NCBI GenBank assembly: GCA_025869365.1
Contig: JAOZVV010000075.1
Span: 1 to 37,630 of the forward strand
Length of the DNA: 37,630 nucleotides
Source of the DNA: Pseudonocardia sp.
GTDB taxonomy: Bacteria; Actinomycetota; Actinomycetes; Mycobacteriales; Pseudonocardiaceae
Reading direction: 5' to 3'
This document shows positions 10,177 through 17,891 of this stretch, piece after piece; the first letter of the stretch is position 1; each line of letters opens with the position of its first letter. Under the pieces are notes generated by a model. The model saw nothing but the letters and a program-made list of their open reading frames with translations, searched no databases and had not been told where the DNA came from. A program made the position numbers and the translations under genes.

Positions 10177-10205
10177 TTGCACATCCGCGTACCGCTGCCT
10201 ACTGT
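10177..10205 (+). promoter_or_regulatory. Candidate promoter of the DapA-MFS operon
   Basis: TTGCAC (10177-10182) and TACTGT (10200-10205) are separated by 17 bases, a reasonable match to the main sigma-factor consensus. Transcription would begin near 10212 and give a leader of about 250 bases that contains the small ORF at 10247. The match is by eye only. Confidence 0.5.
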
Positions 10206-10246
10206 CGGCGTCGAACGGATGAGGACGACGAGGGCAGGAGGGCACC

Positions 10247-10345
10247 GTGCGGCACGTCTCGCAGCGCGACGTCCTGTCCCACCCGCGTGACACGCGCGGG
10301 GACCGCGGCAGCCGGAGCTGTCGGCCCCGCTCGCTCCGCGGCTGA
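10247..10345 (+). CDS. Possible leader-peptide ORF, 32 residues
   Basis: A GTG at 10247 with AGGAGG upstream at good spacing opens a 32-codon frame ending in TGA at 10343-10345. The peptide begins MRHVSQRDVL, is rich in Arg and Ser, and has one Cys near its end (RSCRPRSLRG). It lies in the 250-base leader of the DapA operon, 120 bases before the first large gene. Actinomycetes often carry short translated leader ORFs before sulfur and amino-acid operons. The good ribosome site is the main support; high third-position GC is weak support in this GC-rich background. It could equally be a chance ORF. Confidence 0.35.
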   Translation: MRHVSQRDVLSHPRDTRGDRGSRSCRPRSLRG

Positions 10346-10465
10346 GCCCCCGTCCCTTCCCCGGGTTCATCCCTTCCCCACCCCCGCCCGGCGTGCCCTG
10401 CCGAGCCACCCCTCGCGGGCGGCCCGCCCTTCGCGCCGCGGCACTCCGAGAGGTTTGTCGAAGAC

Positions 10466-11386
10466 ATGACGGTTGACGTCGAGCTGGGCCGCGGACTGGT
10501 CGTGGCCGCCCTGACCCCCTTCGTGCGGGACACCGTGCGCGTCGACAAGGCCCGGCTCACCGCCCAGCTGCGCGCGCTGGCGCACGCGGCCCCGGTCGCG
10601 GTGACGGTCGGCGCGGTCGAGAGCCAGGAGTTCCAGGTCCTCGGCCGGGCCACCCGCCTCGCCCTGGTCGACACCGCCCGCGCCGAGCTGCCGGAGACGG
10701 TGCCGGTCCTCGCCGGGGTCTCCAGCGCGTCGATCCGGGAGTCGATCGCGCTGGCCGGGGAGATCGCCGAGCGCGGCGCGTCCGTCGCGGTCGCCGTGGC
10801 CAGCCCCAAGCCCTGGGGTGCGGCACCCACGCCGGACGAGGCCCACCGCTGGTTCGCCACGCTCGCCGACGCGAGCCCGATCCCGGTGCTGCTCTACAAC
10901 AACCCGCGCCTCGGGGTGGACCTGTCGGTGGACACGATGGCGCGGATCTGCAGCCACCCGAACGTGGTCGCGATCAAGGAGACCTCCCGGGACGAGTCGA
11001 AGCTCCTCGGGCTGATCAACCGGGTGCAGGGCACCGCGCACGTCTACACGAACATGGAGCTGCTGTTCAGCACGCTCGTCCTGGGCGGGAGCGGCGCGAT
11101 GCTGCCCACTCCCGGCCTGCCGATCGCGACGCGGCTGCTCGCCCACGTCGAGGCCGGCGAGATCGGCGAGGCCGCCCGGCTCGCCCTGTTCTTCGCGGAG
11201 TTCCCCGGCCGCTGGACGGGCCTGGGCTTCCTCCCCGCGGTCAAGGCCGCCGCCGACCTGATGGGCTGCCCCCTGGGCGGTCCCGTCCACCCGTGGTCCG
11301 GCCTGGACGAGACCGCGGTGTCCGAGCTGCGGGAGTTCCTCGCCAAGTGGGAGCTCCTGGACTTCTTCACGGAGGTGCCCGCATGA
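10466..11386 (+). CDS. DapA/NAL-family aldolase-lyase
   Basis: A 306-residue TIM-barrel enzyme of the dihydrodipicolinate synthase / N-acetylneuraminate lyase superfamily. The Schiff-base lysine is Lys171 in VAIKETS and the catalytic tyrosine is Tyr144 in VLLYNNP. The usual substrate-carboxylate motif (TTGE-like) is altered to VTVGAVESQE near residue 46, so this is not a typical DapA. Such proteins catalyse aldol cleavage or hydration of a 2-keto acid via a lysine imine. The ribosome site before the ATG is weak. It is the first large gene of a six-gene operon, and its stop overlaps the next start (ATGA). Lysine biosynthesis is unlikely given the neighbours; a retro-aldol or hydratase step in a degradation route is more likely. 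Confidence 0.82.
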   Translation: MTVDVELGRGLVVAALTPFVRDTVRVDKARLTAQLRALAHAAPVAVTVGAVESQEFQVLGRATRLALVDTARAELPETVPVLAGVSSASIRESIALAGEIAERGASVAVAVASPKPWGAAPTPDEAHRWFATLADASPIPVLLYNNPRLGVDLSVDTMARICSHPNVVAIKETSRDESKLLGLINRVQGTAHVYTNMELLFSTLVLGGSGAMLPTPGLPIATRLLAHVEAGEIGEAARLALFFAEFPGRWTGLGFLPAVKAAADLMGCPLGGPVHPWSGLDETAVSELREFLAKWELLDFFTEVPA

Positions 11387-12033
11387 CGCTGGTCGACCTG
11401 TCCCACCCGCTCTGGGCCGGGATGCCGAAGATCCCGATCCTGCCCGAGGTGGAGCGCCACCAGATCACCTCGATCGCCGACGGCGCGCCGATGGACATCT
11501 CCTCGATCACGCTCGCGCTCCACGTGGGCACGCACGTCGACGCCCCGTCGCACGTCGTTGCCGGCGGTGCGTCGATCGACGAGATCCCGGTCGAGCGGTT
11601 CTCCGGCAGCGCCGTCGTGTCCCGGGTGGACCGCAAGCCGGGCGAGGAGATCACCGTCGACGACGTCCTGGCCGGCGGCCCGGAGCCCGAGCCCGGCGAG
11701 TTCCTGCTGGTCGCGACGGGGTGGAGCGCGAAGTTCACCTCGCCCGAGTACGGCGACCACCCGAGCCTGTCGCCCGAGCTGGCGGCCTGGGCGGTCCAGC
11801 GGGGCATCCCGTTCGTCGGGGTCGATCTGATCACCCCGGACCTGCCCGTGCACCGCCGCGCGGCGGGCTTCGACTTCCCGGTGCACCGCACCCTGCTCGG
11901 CAACGACGTGCTCATCGCCGAGAACCTCACCGGCCTCGACGCGCTCGGCGGCCGCCGGGTGCGGCTGCTCGCCTTCCCCCTCGCGATCCGCGGCGGCGAC
12001 GCCGGCCCGGCACGGATCCTCGCCGAGATCTGA
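11383..12033 (+). CDS. Cyclase-family metal hydrolase (kynurenine formamidase-like)
   Basis: A 216-residue member of the cyclase/KynB family of metal-dependent amide or lactone hydrolases. The metal-binding signature HVGTHVDAPSH is at residues 47-57, with LSHPLWAGMP at the N-terminus as usual. Known relatives include kynurenine formamidase and isatin hydrolase, which open N-formyl or cyclic amide substrates. The ATG at 11383 overlaps the previous stop by 4 bases and has GGAGGTG upstream. Next to two FMN monooxygenases it could open a ring or hydrolyse an amide formed by oxygenation. The substrate is unknown. Confidence 0.85.
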   Translation: MTLVDLSHPLWAGMPKIPILPEVERHQITSIADGAPMDISSITLALHVGTHVDAPSHVVAGGASIDEIPVERFSGSAVVSRVDRKPGEEITVDDVLAGGPEPEPGEFLLVATGWSAKFTSPEYGDHPSLSPELAAWAVQRGIPFVGVDLITPDLPVHRRAAGFDFPVHRTLLGNDVLIAENLTGLDALGGRRVRLLAFPLAIRGGDAGPARILAEI

Positions 12034-12041
12034 GAGAGACC

Positions 12042-13199
12042 ATGGCTCGCGCACTCGTTCCCGCCCCCTCGCCGCTCGACGACCCGGAGAGCCCGCTGTC
12101 CCGGGCCGCCAGCCAGCCGTTGATGCTGGGTCTGTTCCTCCCGCTGCAGACCGGCGCGTTCTCCCAGTCCACCCTGCCGCGGGGCACCCGCTGGGACTTC
12201 GAGTACAACCGGCACCTCACCCAGCTGGCCGAGAACGCCGGCTTCGAGTTCGTGTTCGGGCTGCAGCAGTGGATCGGCCAGGGCGGCTTCGGCGGCGAGC
12301 AGCACTACCGCGAGAACTTCCTGGACCCGTTCATCTCCACGGTCGCGCTGTCCACCACGACGTCGTCGATCCTGTCGATCTCCACGGTGCACGTGCTGTA
12401 CGGCAACTGGCACCCGCTGCACCTGGCCCGGTTCGCCGCGACGGCGGACCACATCGCGGGTGGCCGGTACGGGTTGAACATCGTGACCGGCTACGCCACC
12501 GGCGAGCCCCCGATGTTCGGGATGGACCGGATCGACCACGACCGCCGCTACGACATGGCGGACGAGTTCACCTCGGTCATGGAGGACCTCTGGGCCGGCC
12601 GGGAGAACCTGACCCACGACGGCGAGTTCTACTCCCTGCGCGACGCCTACGTCTCCCCGCGGCCCCGCCACGGCCGGCCGATCCTGGTGGCCGCCAGCGG
12701 GTCCCCGCGCGGGTACGCCTTCGCCGGGAAGCACGCGGACATCGTGTTCACCTCCAGCCCGGCGGGGGCCGCGTTCGACGGGGCGATCGACGCCATGCCC
12801 GCGCACGTCGCGGAGATCAAGGCGGCCGCCCGGGCGCAGGGCCGCGAGGTGAAGGTGATCATCTTCCCGCTGGTGATCTGCCGGGACACCGACGCCGAGG
12901 CCGAGGCCTACCGGGACGAGATCGTGGCGCACGCGGACCACGAGTCGCTGGTGAACTACCACGCCCGGCACGCCACCGGGGACAGCAAGGCGTGGCCGCA
13001 GCACGTCCTCGCGGACCGCGCGCTGGGCGGGCACCTGCAGATCGTCGGCGGGCCGGAGAAGGTCGCGGAGAGCCTGGACCGGCTGCACGCCGCCGGGTTC
13101 GACGGCGTGCAGCTCGGCTTCTACGACTACGAGCCGGAGCTGCAGTACTTCACCGAGGCGGTCGTCCCGCTGCTCAAGGCCCGAGGGCTGCGGCAATGA
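12042..13199 (+). CDS. LLM-class FMN monooxygenase, RutA/SfnG-like
   Basis: A 385-residue bacterial luciferase-like TIM-barrel monooxygenase. The stretch YGLNIVTGYATGEPPMFG followed by RRYDMADEFTSVMEDLW is typical of the RutA (pyrimidine), SfnG (dimethylsulfone) and SsuD (alkanesulfonate) group, which use reduced FMN from a separate reductase and O2 to cleave C-N or C-S bonds. About 25 variable residues precede the conserved LMLGLFLPLQTGAFS strand. The ATG at 12042 lies 8 bases after the cyclase stop with a GAGAGAGA purine run. The stop overlaps the next gene (ATGA). No flavin reductase is encoded in the operon. Uracil degradation is unlikely because no other rut genes are present. Confidence 0.86.
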   Translation: MARALVPAPSPLDDPESPLSRAASQPLMLGLFLPLQTGAFSQSTLPRGTRWDFEYNRHLTQLAENAGFEFVFGLQQWIGQGGFGGEQHYRENFLDPFISTVALSTTTSSILSISTVHVLYGNWHPLHLARFAATADHIAGGRYGLNIVTGYATGEPPMFGMDRIDHDRRYDMADEFTSVMEDLWAGRENLTHDGEFYSLRDAYVSPRPRHGRPILVAASGSPRGYAFAGKHADIVFTSSPAGAAFDGAIDAMPAHVAEIKAAARAQGREVKVIIFPLVICRDTDAEAEAYRDEIVAHADHESLVNYHARHATGDSKAWPQHVLADRALGGHLQIVGGPEKVAESLDRLHAAGFDGVQLGFYDYEPELQYFTEAVVPLLKARGLRQ

Positions 13200-14518
13200 C
13201 CGGCTCGGGGAGCATGATCCTCACCGCCACCGTCATGGGCCTGGGCATGCACCACGGTGCCTGGCGGTACCGCGACGGGGACCCGTTCGACCAGACCGAT
13301 CCCGCCTACTACGCGCGGATCGCGACCACGGCCGAGCGCGGCGGGCTGCACGCGATCTTCCTCGCGGACACCCTGGACGTCAGCGAGGAGCGCTTCGCCC
13401 GGCCCAACCTCGGGGCGCTCGACCCGGCCGTCGTGCTGGCCGTGATGGCCGCGCACACCGAGCGGATCGGGCTGGTCGGCACCTCGTCGACCACGTTCAA
13501 CGAGCCGTACAACCTGGCGCGGCGCTTCGCGAGCCTGGACGCGATGAGCCGCGGCCGGGCCGGCTGGAACGCGGTGACGACGTTCGTGCCGGCGGTCGCG
13601 GGCAACTTCGGCGGCTCGCCCCTGCCGCCGCACGACGAGCGCTACGCCCGCGCCGCCGAGTTCCTCGACGTCGTGATCGGGCTCTGGGAGAGCTGGGAGC
13701 CCGGCGCGGCCGTCGGGTACAAGTCGGGCAACGTCTACGTGGATCCGGCGCGGGTGCACGCGCTCGACCACGTCGGCACGCACTTCGCCGTCCGCGGGCC
13801 CTCGACGCTGCCCCGCTCCCGCCAGGGCCGCCCGGTGATCTTCCAGGCCGGGGCCTCGGAGGGCGGGCGCGACCTCGCCGCCCGCTACGCCGACGTCGTC
13901 TTCACCGCGCAGAACACCCTCGACGGCGCCGTCGCCTTCCGTTCCGACCTGCGCCGCCGGGCCGTCGCGCACGGCCGCTCCCCCGACGCGGTCGTCGTGC
14001 TGCCCGGGCTGCTCCCGGTCCTCGGCAGCACCACCGCCGAGGCCCGCGCCCGCAAGGACGCCCTCGACGAGCTGCGCGGGATCGGGCCCGAGCTGGAGAA
14101 GCTCGCCCTGCGCGTCGGCGTGCCCGTCGCCGAGCTGGACCTCGACCGGCCGCTCCCGGTCGAGCGGATCCGCGCGAACGACGGGTTCCGGGGCTCGCAC
14201 GGCTTCCGGGACGCCGCGGTCGGGCTCGCCGAACGCGAACGGCTGACCGTGCGCGAGCTGCTCTACGCCAACGGCGGCGGGCACCTGCAGGTCGTCGGCA
14301 CGCCCGAGGAGCTCGCGGACACCGCGGCCACCTGGGTGGACGCCGGGGCAGCGGACGGTTTCAACCTCATGATCGACGTCTTCCCGAGCGGGCTGGACGC
14401 GGTCGTCGACCACGTCGTCCCGTTGCTGCGCAAGCGATGTCGGTTCCCGCAGGACTACGCCGGCAGCACCCTCCGCACGAACCTCGGCCTCCCTCCGCTC
14501 TCCGAAGGATCTCCATGA
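13196..14518 (+). CDS. LLM-class FMN monooxygenase, NtaA/SnaA/DszA-like
   Basis: A 440-residue two-component FMN-dependent monooxygenase. HHGAWRY near the N-terminus, the FLADTLDV strand, SRGRAGWNAVTT and VIFQAGASEGGRDLAARYAD are characteristic of the nitrilotriacetate, pristinamycin and dibenzothiophene-sulfone monooxygenase family. These enzymes need FMNH2 from a partner reductase and cleave C-N or C-S bonds of bulky substrates. The ATG at 13196 overlaps the preceding stop by 4 bases, giving two consecutive flavin monooxygenases from different subgroups, probably acting in sequence. Length is normal. The substrate is unknown. Confidence 0.9.
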   Translation: MTGSGSMILTATVMGLGMHHGAWRYRDGDPFDQTDPAYYARIATTAERGGLHAIFLADTLDVSEERFARPNLGALDPAVVLAVMAAHTERIGLVGTSSTTFNEPYNLARRFASLDAMSRGRAGWNAVTTFVPAVAGNFGGSPLPPHDERYARAAEFLDVVIGLWESWEPGAAVGYKSGNVYVDPARVHALDHVGTHFAVRGPSTLPRSRQGRPVIFQAGASEGGRDLAARYADVVFTAQNTLDGAVAFRSDLRRRAVAHGRSPDAVVVLPGLLPVLGSTTAEARARKDALDELRGIGPELEKLALRVGVPVAELDLDRPLPVERIRANDGFRGSHGFRDAAVGLAERERLTVRELLYANGGGHLQVVGTPEELADTAATWVDAGAADGFNLMIDVFPSGLDAVVDHVVPLLRKRCRFPQDYAGSTLRTNLGLPPLSEGSP

Positions 14519-15258
14519 CCAGCCCCGTCCCGACCAGCCCCGACCCGGTGACCTTCGCGATCACCGGCCCGGTCGCCCGGATCACCCTGAACCGGCCCGA
14601 GCACGCCAACACCCTCACCTACGCCGCCATGCAGGGCTTCCTCACCGCCCTGGAGCGGGCCCACGCGGCCGGCACCCCGATCCTGCTGCTCAGCGGCGCG
14701 GGCGCGGACCTGACCGTGGGCCGGGACAAGGGCGAGCGGGTGCCCGGGGTGAGCCGGCAGGACAACCTGCGGCTCATCCTGGCGGCGAACGACCTGCTCG
14801 CGTCCTTCCCCGGCATCGCCGTCACCGCCGTCCGCGGCCGGGCGCTGGGCTTCGGGACCGGGCTCGCCCTGCACAGCGACCTGGCGATCGCTGCCGACAC
14901 CGCCGTCCTCGGCTTCGACGAGCTGGCCGCCGGGCTGCCGCCGCTGGTCGTGCTCACCTACCTCTACCGGCACGTGCACCCGAAGGTCGCCGACGACCTG
15001 GTGCTCACCGGCCGCAGGCTCGGCGCGGCCGAGGCGCTGTCGCTGGGCCTGGTCTCCCGGGTCGTCGCGGAGGCGGACCTGGACGCGGTCGTCGAGCGGA
15101 CCGTCGCCGAGCTCGCCGGACGCGACCCCTCCGCGCTGCGGCTGCTCAAGGAGTTCGCGCGCGAGGCCAAGTCCGGCGAGGCGCGTCCGGCGAAGGACTT
15201 CGGCGAGTACGCCGTGGAGCGCCTGGTCTCCTGGATCGAGACGGAGAAGACGTCGTGA
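14515..15258 (+). CDS. Enoyl-CoA hydratase/isomerase-family protein
   Basis: A 247-residue crotonase-fold protein. The N-terminal strand ITLNRPEHANTLTYAAM and the oxyanion-hole segment RGRALGFGTGLALHSDLAIAA match the superfamily. The first usual catalytic glutamate position is not obvious; the second segment reads LGFDELAAGLPP. The crotonase fold covers hydratases, isomerases, hydrolases and C-C bond lyases, so only the fold is secure. The ATG at 14515 overlaps the previous stop by 4 bases and is preceded by GAAGGA. No acyl-CoA ligase is encoded in this operon, so the CoA substrate, if any, must come from elsewhere. Confidence 0.84.
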   Translation: MTSPVPTSPDPVTFAITGPVARITLNRPEHANTLTYAAMQGFLTALERAHAAGTPILLLSGAGADLTVGRDKGERVPGVSRQDNLRLILAANDLLASFPGIAVTAVRGRALGFGTGLALHSDLAIAADTAVLGFDELAAGLPPLVVLTYLYRHVHPKVADDLVLTGRRLGAAEALSLGLVSRVVAEADLDAVVERTVAELAGRDPSALRLLKEFAREAKSGEARPAKDFGEYAVERLVSWIETEKTS

Positions 15259-16571
15259 CCGCCACCCTTCCCGGGGCGGTGGCCGCCCCGCCGGCGAAGG
15301 TCCGCCGGGCGAACTTCGCCTCGGCCTGGCTCGGCTGGATGCTCGACGGTTTCGAGACGTACTCGATCGTCCTCGTCGGCGGGCTCGTCGTGGCGGACCT
15401 GGTGGGCCAGGGCGCCTCGCCGCTGTACTTCGGCACCGTCCTCGCCGTGCAGCTGGTGGCGTGGGCGATCGGCGGGCTCGCCTCCGGCGTGCTCATCGAC
15501 TACTTCGGCCGCCGCCGGGTGCTGATGGTCTCGATCCTCACCTACGCGATCGCGACCGGCCTCGCGGCGCTCTCCCCCAACTTCGTGATCTTCCTGATCC
15601 TCCGGATCGTCGCGGGCCTCGGCATGGGCGCGGAGTGGGGCCCCGGCAGCGCCCTGGTGGCCGAGACCTGGTCGGACCGCACCCGCGGCCGCGGCATCGC
15701 GCTGCTGCAGTGCGCCTTCGGCGTCGGCTTCCTCGTCGCGACCGGGGTGTTCTGGCTGCTCGGCCCGACCGATCCGGGCACCTGGCGCTGGCTGCTGGCC
15801 ATCGGCGCGCTGCCCGCGGTCGTCGTGCTGTTCGTCCGCCGCCGGGTCGGCGAGTCCCCGCTCTGGCAGGAGTCGGACCGGCGTCGACGGGCGGCGGTGG
15901 GCCGGGCCCGCCGCGGCGAGGCGGTCGAGGGCGACGCGGCGCTGACCACCTTCACCCTGCGCCGGATCTTCACCGAGCGGGTCAGCCGCCGCCGGATGCT
16001 GCGGCTCCTCGCGCTGTCCACCGCCAGCCTGGTCGGCTGGTGGGCCGTCTCCACGTGGGTCCCGCAGTACGTGGGCGCCGCGGTCAAGGCCGCGGGTGCC
16101 GCCCCGACCACGACCACGCTGATCGTGGTGGCCTACAACGCCGGCGGCGTGATCGGCTGGCTGGTCTGGGGCCTGCTCGCCGACACGATCGGCCGCCGTT
16201 GGGCCCTGTTCACCTACTTCGCGGGCGCGCTCGCGCTGACGTGGGCGCTGTTCGGGGTGCAGTGGGGCTCGCTGGGCCTGCTCACCGCGGTCGTCGCCGT
16301 GAACGGCTTCTTCACCCTCGGCCAGATGGGCTGGATGGCGACCTACCCCGGCGAGCTGTTCCCCACCCACCTGCGCGGCAGCGCGATCACCGTGGTGTTC
16401 AACGCCAGCCGCATCGTGGCCGCCGCGGGCGCGCTGCTCTCCGGGGCGATCGTGGGTGGGCTGGGCGGCATCGCCACCGCGGCCCTGGTCATCGGCTCCG
16501 TCTACGTGCTCGGCCTGGCGTTCGCGCTGATCGCCGGGCCCGAGACGAAGGGGCAGCCGCTGCCGGGGTGA
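15255..16571 (+). CDS. MFS transporter, aromatic/organic-acid type
   Basis: A 438-residue, 12-helix major facilitator protein. The loop 2-3 signature appears as DYFGRRRVLM and its repeat in the second half as ADTIGRRWALF. GMGAEWGPGSALVAETW after helix 4 is typical of the AAHS and related organic-acid symporters. A charged cytoplasmic loop (about residues 195-245) separates helices 6 and 7. The GTG at 15255 overlaps the crotonase stop by 4 bases. As the last gene of the catabolic operon it most likely imports the substrate by proton symport; export of an intermediate cannot be excluded. Confidence 0.88.
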   Translation: MTATLPGAVAAPPAKVRRANFASAWLGWMLDGFETYSIVLVGGLVVADLVGQGASPLYFGTVLAVQLVAWAIGGLASGVLIDYFGRRRVLMVSILTYAIATGLAALSPNFVIFLILRIVAGLGMGAEWGPGSALVAETWSDRTRGRGIALLQCAFGVGFLVATGVFWLLGPTDPGTWRWLLAIGALPAVVVLFVRRRVGESPLWQESDRRRRAAVGRARRGEAVEGDAALTTFTLRRIFTERVSRRRMLRLLALSTASLVGWWAVSTWVPQYVGAAVKAAGAAPTTTTLIVVAYNAGGVIGWLVWGLLADTIGRRWALFTYFAGALALTWALFGVQWGSLGLLTAVVAVNGFFTLGQMGWMATYPGELFPTHLRGSAITVVFNASRIVAAAGALLSGAIVGGLGGIATAALVIGSVYVLGLAFALIAGPETKGQPLPG

Positions 16572-16574
16572 GAT

Positions 16575-16597
16575 CGGCCGGCCGGGGCGGCCGGCCG
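16575..16597. terminator. Strong hairpin after the DapA-MFS operon
   Basis: CGGCCGGCC (16575-16583) pairs perfectly with GGCCGGCCG (16589-16597) around the loop GGGGC. It starts 4 bases after the MFS stop and lies between convergent genes, so it could terminate both. There is no U-tract, as is common in actinomycetes. Confidence 0.6.
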
Positions 16598-16616
16598 TCC
16601 CGGCCAGTCGGCCCGG

Positions 16617-17252
16617 TCAGTCGTCCCGGTCGTCGTCGAGCGCGCCCGACGCCGCCTCGGCCCGGGTCAGGATGTCGACGCTGCCGAACGCGCCGCGGGT
16701 CTCGACCGTGAGCACCCGCGCGCCGGCCGGTGAGGAGCAGGCCTGATCGCAGTCCGTGGATCCGAAGACCATGACACCGGAGCTCCGGACCGCGACGCCG
16801 TCCGGGACGACCACCTTCGTGCTCCCGAACAGCGCACCGACCTGCACGGTGGTGGCGTCGTCCGCGACCTGCACCACCCGGCTGGAGAAGATGGCCCCAC
16901 CGTCCGCGGAGGTGGCGACCGCGCCGACCGCCACGACACCGGCGCCGAGCACCAGCAGCGAGCCGAGCTTGCTGCCGATGCGCTGGCCGAGGGTCCTCCC
17001 GCCGGTGGGGACCGGCGCCGGGGCGGCCCCGACGGTCGGTGAGACCACGGCTCCCGGCCTCGGCAGGTCCTCGGTGAGCACGTCGAGATCGGCCCGGGTG
17101 CGCGCCGCCCAGCAGCGCGCGGCGCGCTCCTCGAACTCGTCGAGGGTGAGCCTGCCGTCCCCCATCGCCGTGCGCAGCCACTCCTCGGTCTCGCCGCGCT
17201 CGCGGTCGCTGACCCTCATCCCGGGCCGCCGCTCGTCCGCCATGGCGCCCAT
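16617..17252 (-). CDS. DUF1707 protein with one membrane segment and LiaF-like C-terminus
   Basis: A protein of about 211 residues. The N-terminus contains the DUF1707 (SHOCT-like) signature MRVSDRERGETEEWLRTAM, then GRLTLDEFEERAARCWAART. A Pro/Gly linker is followed by one hydrophobic helix (GSLLVLGAGVVAVGAVATS) and a C-terminal beta-rich domain with ALFGSTKVVVPDGVAV and a later VMVFGSTD repeat, resembling the cell-wall-active/LiaF C-terminal domain. Two cysteines (DCDQAC) might form a disulfide. ATGs at 17252 and 17243 are both possible and neither has a clear ribosome site. The function is unknown; an envelope-stress role is only suggested by family resemblance. Confidence 0.78.
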   Translation of the reverse strand: MGAMADERRPGMRVSDRERGETEEWLRTAMGDGRLTLDEFEERAARCWAARTRADLDVLTEDLPRPGAVVSPTVGAAPAPVPTGGRTLGQRIGSKLGSLLVLGAGVVAVGAVATSADGGAIFSSRVVQVADDATTVQVGALFGSTKVVVPDGVAVRSSGVMVFGSTDCDQACSSPAGARVLTVETRGAFGSVDILTRAEAASGALDDDRDD

Positions 17253-17303
17253 TGTGTCCGACGGCGGGCGATGAGATCGGGCGCCGCGGGCGGTCGACCC
17301 CCC

Positions 17304-17891
17304 ATGGACACGCTCAATCTCGCCGAGCTCTACGACCTGCCTCCGATGGACTGGGACCTCGTCCGCGCCGGGCTCGACGCCGGCTTCTCCCAGAAACCGG
17401 GTTCCGGCGGCCCGGACCGGCACACCTCCTGGCTGACCACGATCGACGCGGACGGCGCCCCGCACGTCACGAGCGTCGGCGCGCTCTGGGCGGACGGCGC
17501 GTTCTGGTTCCAGACCGGGGACGGCACCCGCAAGGGCCGCAACCTGCGGCGGGACCCGCGCTGTGCGCTCGCCGTCGCCGCCCGGGAGTTCGATCTCGTC
17601 GTGAAGGGGACCGCCCGCCGGGTCACCGACCCGGCCGCCGTCGCGGCGAGGGCCGAGGAGTGGGCCGCCGGCGGGTGGCCGGTGCGGGTCGACGGCTCCG
17701 GCACGGCCCTCACCGCCGAGTACAGCGCCCCGTCCGCGGGCCGGCCGCCGTGGCACGTCCACCGGATCGACGCGGTCTCGGCGTCCGCCGTCGCGACGGT
17801 CGAGCCCGGCGGTGCGACGAGCTGGCGGTTCCGATCGGCCCGCCCGGCCGGCTCATCCGCCCGCCGTCACCGCCTTCAGCTCGGCGAGTGA
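17304..17891 (+). CDS. Pyridoxamine 5'-phosphate oxidase-fold (PPOX) protein
   Basis: A 195-residue split-barrel flavin- or F420-binding protein. HTSWLTTIDADGAPHVTSVGALW and FWFQTGDGTRKGRNLRRDPRCALAV match the PPOX/FDOR family, in which the RKGRNL segment contacts the cofactor phosphate. In actinomycetes many such proteins use F420. The substrate is unknown and pyridoxine metabolism should not be assumed. The ATG at 17304 lacks a clear ribosome site. The 3' end overlaps the convergent TetR gene by 39 bases, so the last dozen or so residues are antisense to TetR coding sequence. Confidence 0.82.
   Translation: MDTLNLAELYDLPPMDWDLVRAGLDAGFSQKPGSGGPDRHTSWLTTIDADGAPHVTSVGALWADGAFWFQTGDGTRKGRNLRRDPRCALAVAAREFDLVVKGTARRVTDPAAVAARAEEWAAGGWPVRVDGSGTALTAEYSAPSAGRPPWHVHRIDAVSASAVATVEPGGATSWRFRSARPAGSSARRHRLQLGE

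Noticed and set aside
10466..11386. Assignment of the DapA-like gene to lysine biosynthesis
   Set aside because: The carboxylate-binding motif is altered and the gene is coupled to oxygenases and a transporter under a GntR regulator.
12042..13199. Assignment of the first LLM monooxygenase as RutA of uracil degradation
   Set aside because: None of the other rut genes is nearby and the neighbours are a different set. Only the subgroup resemblance is kept.
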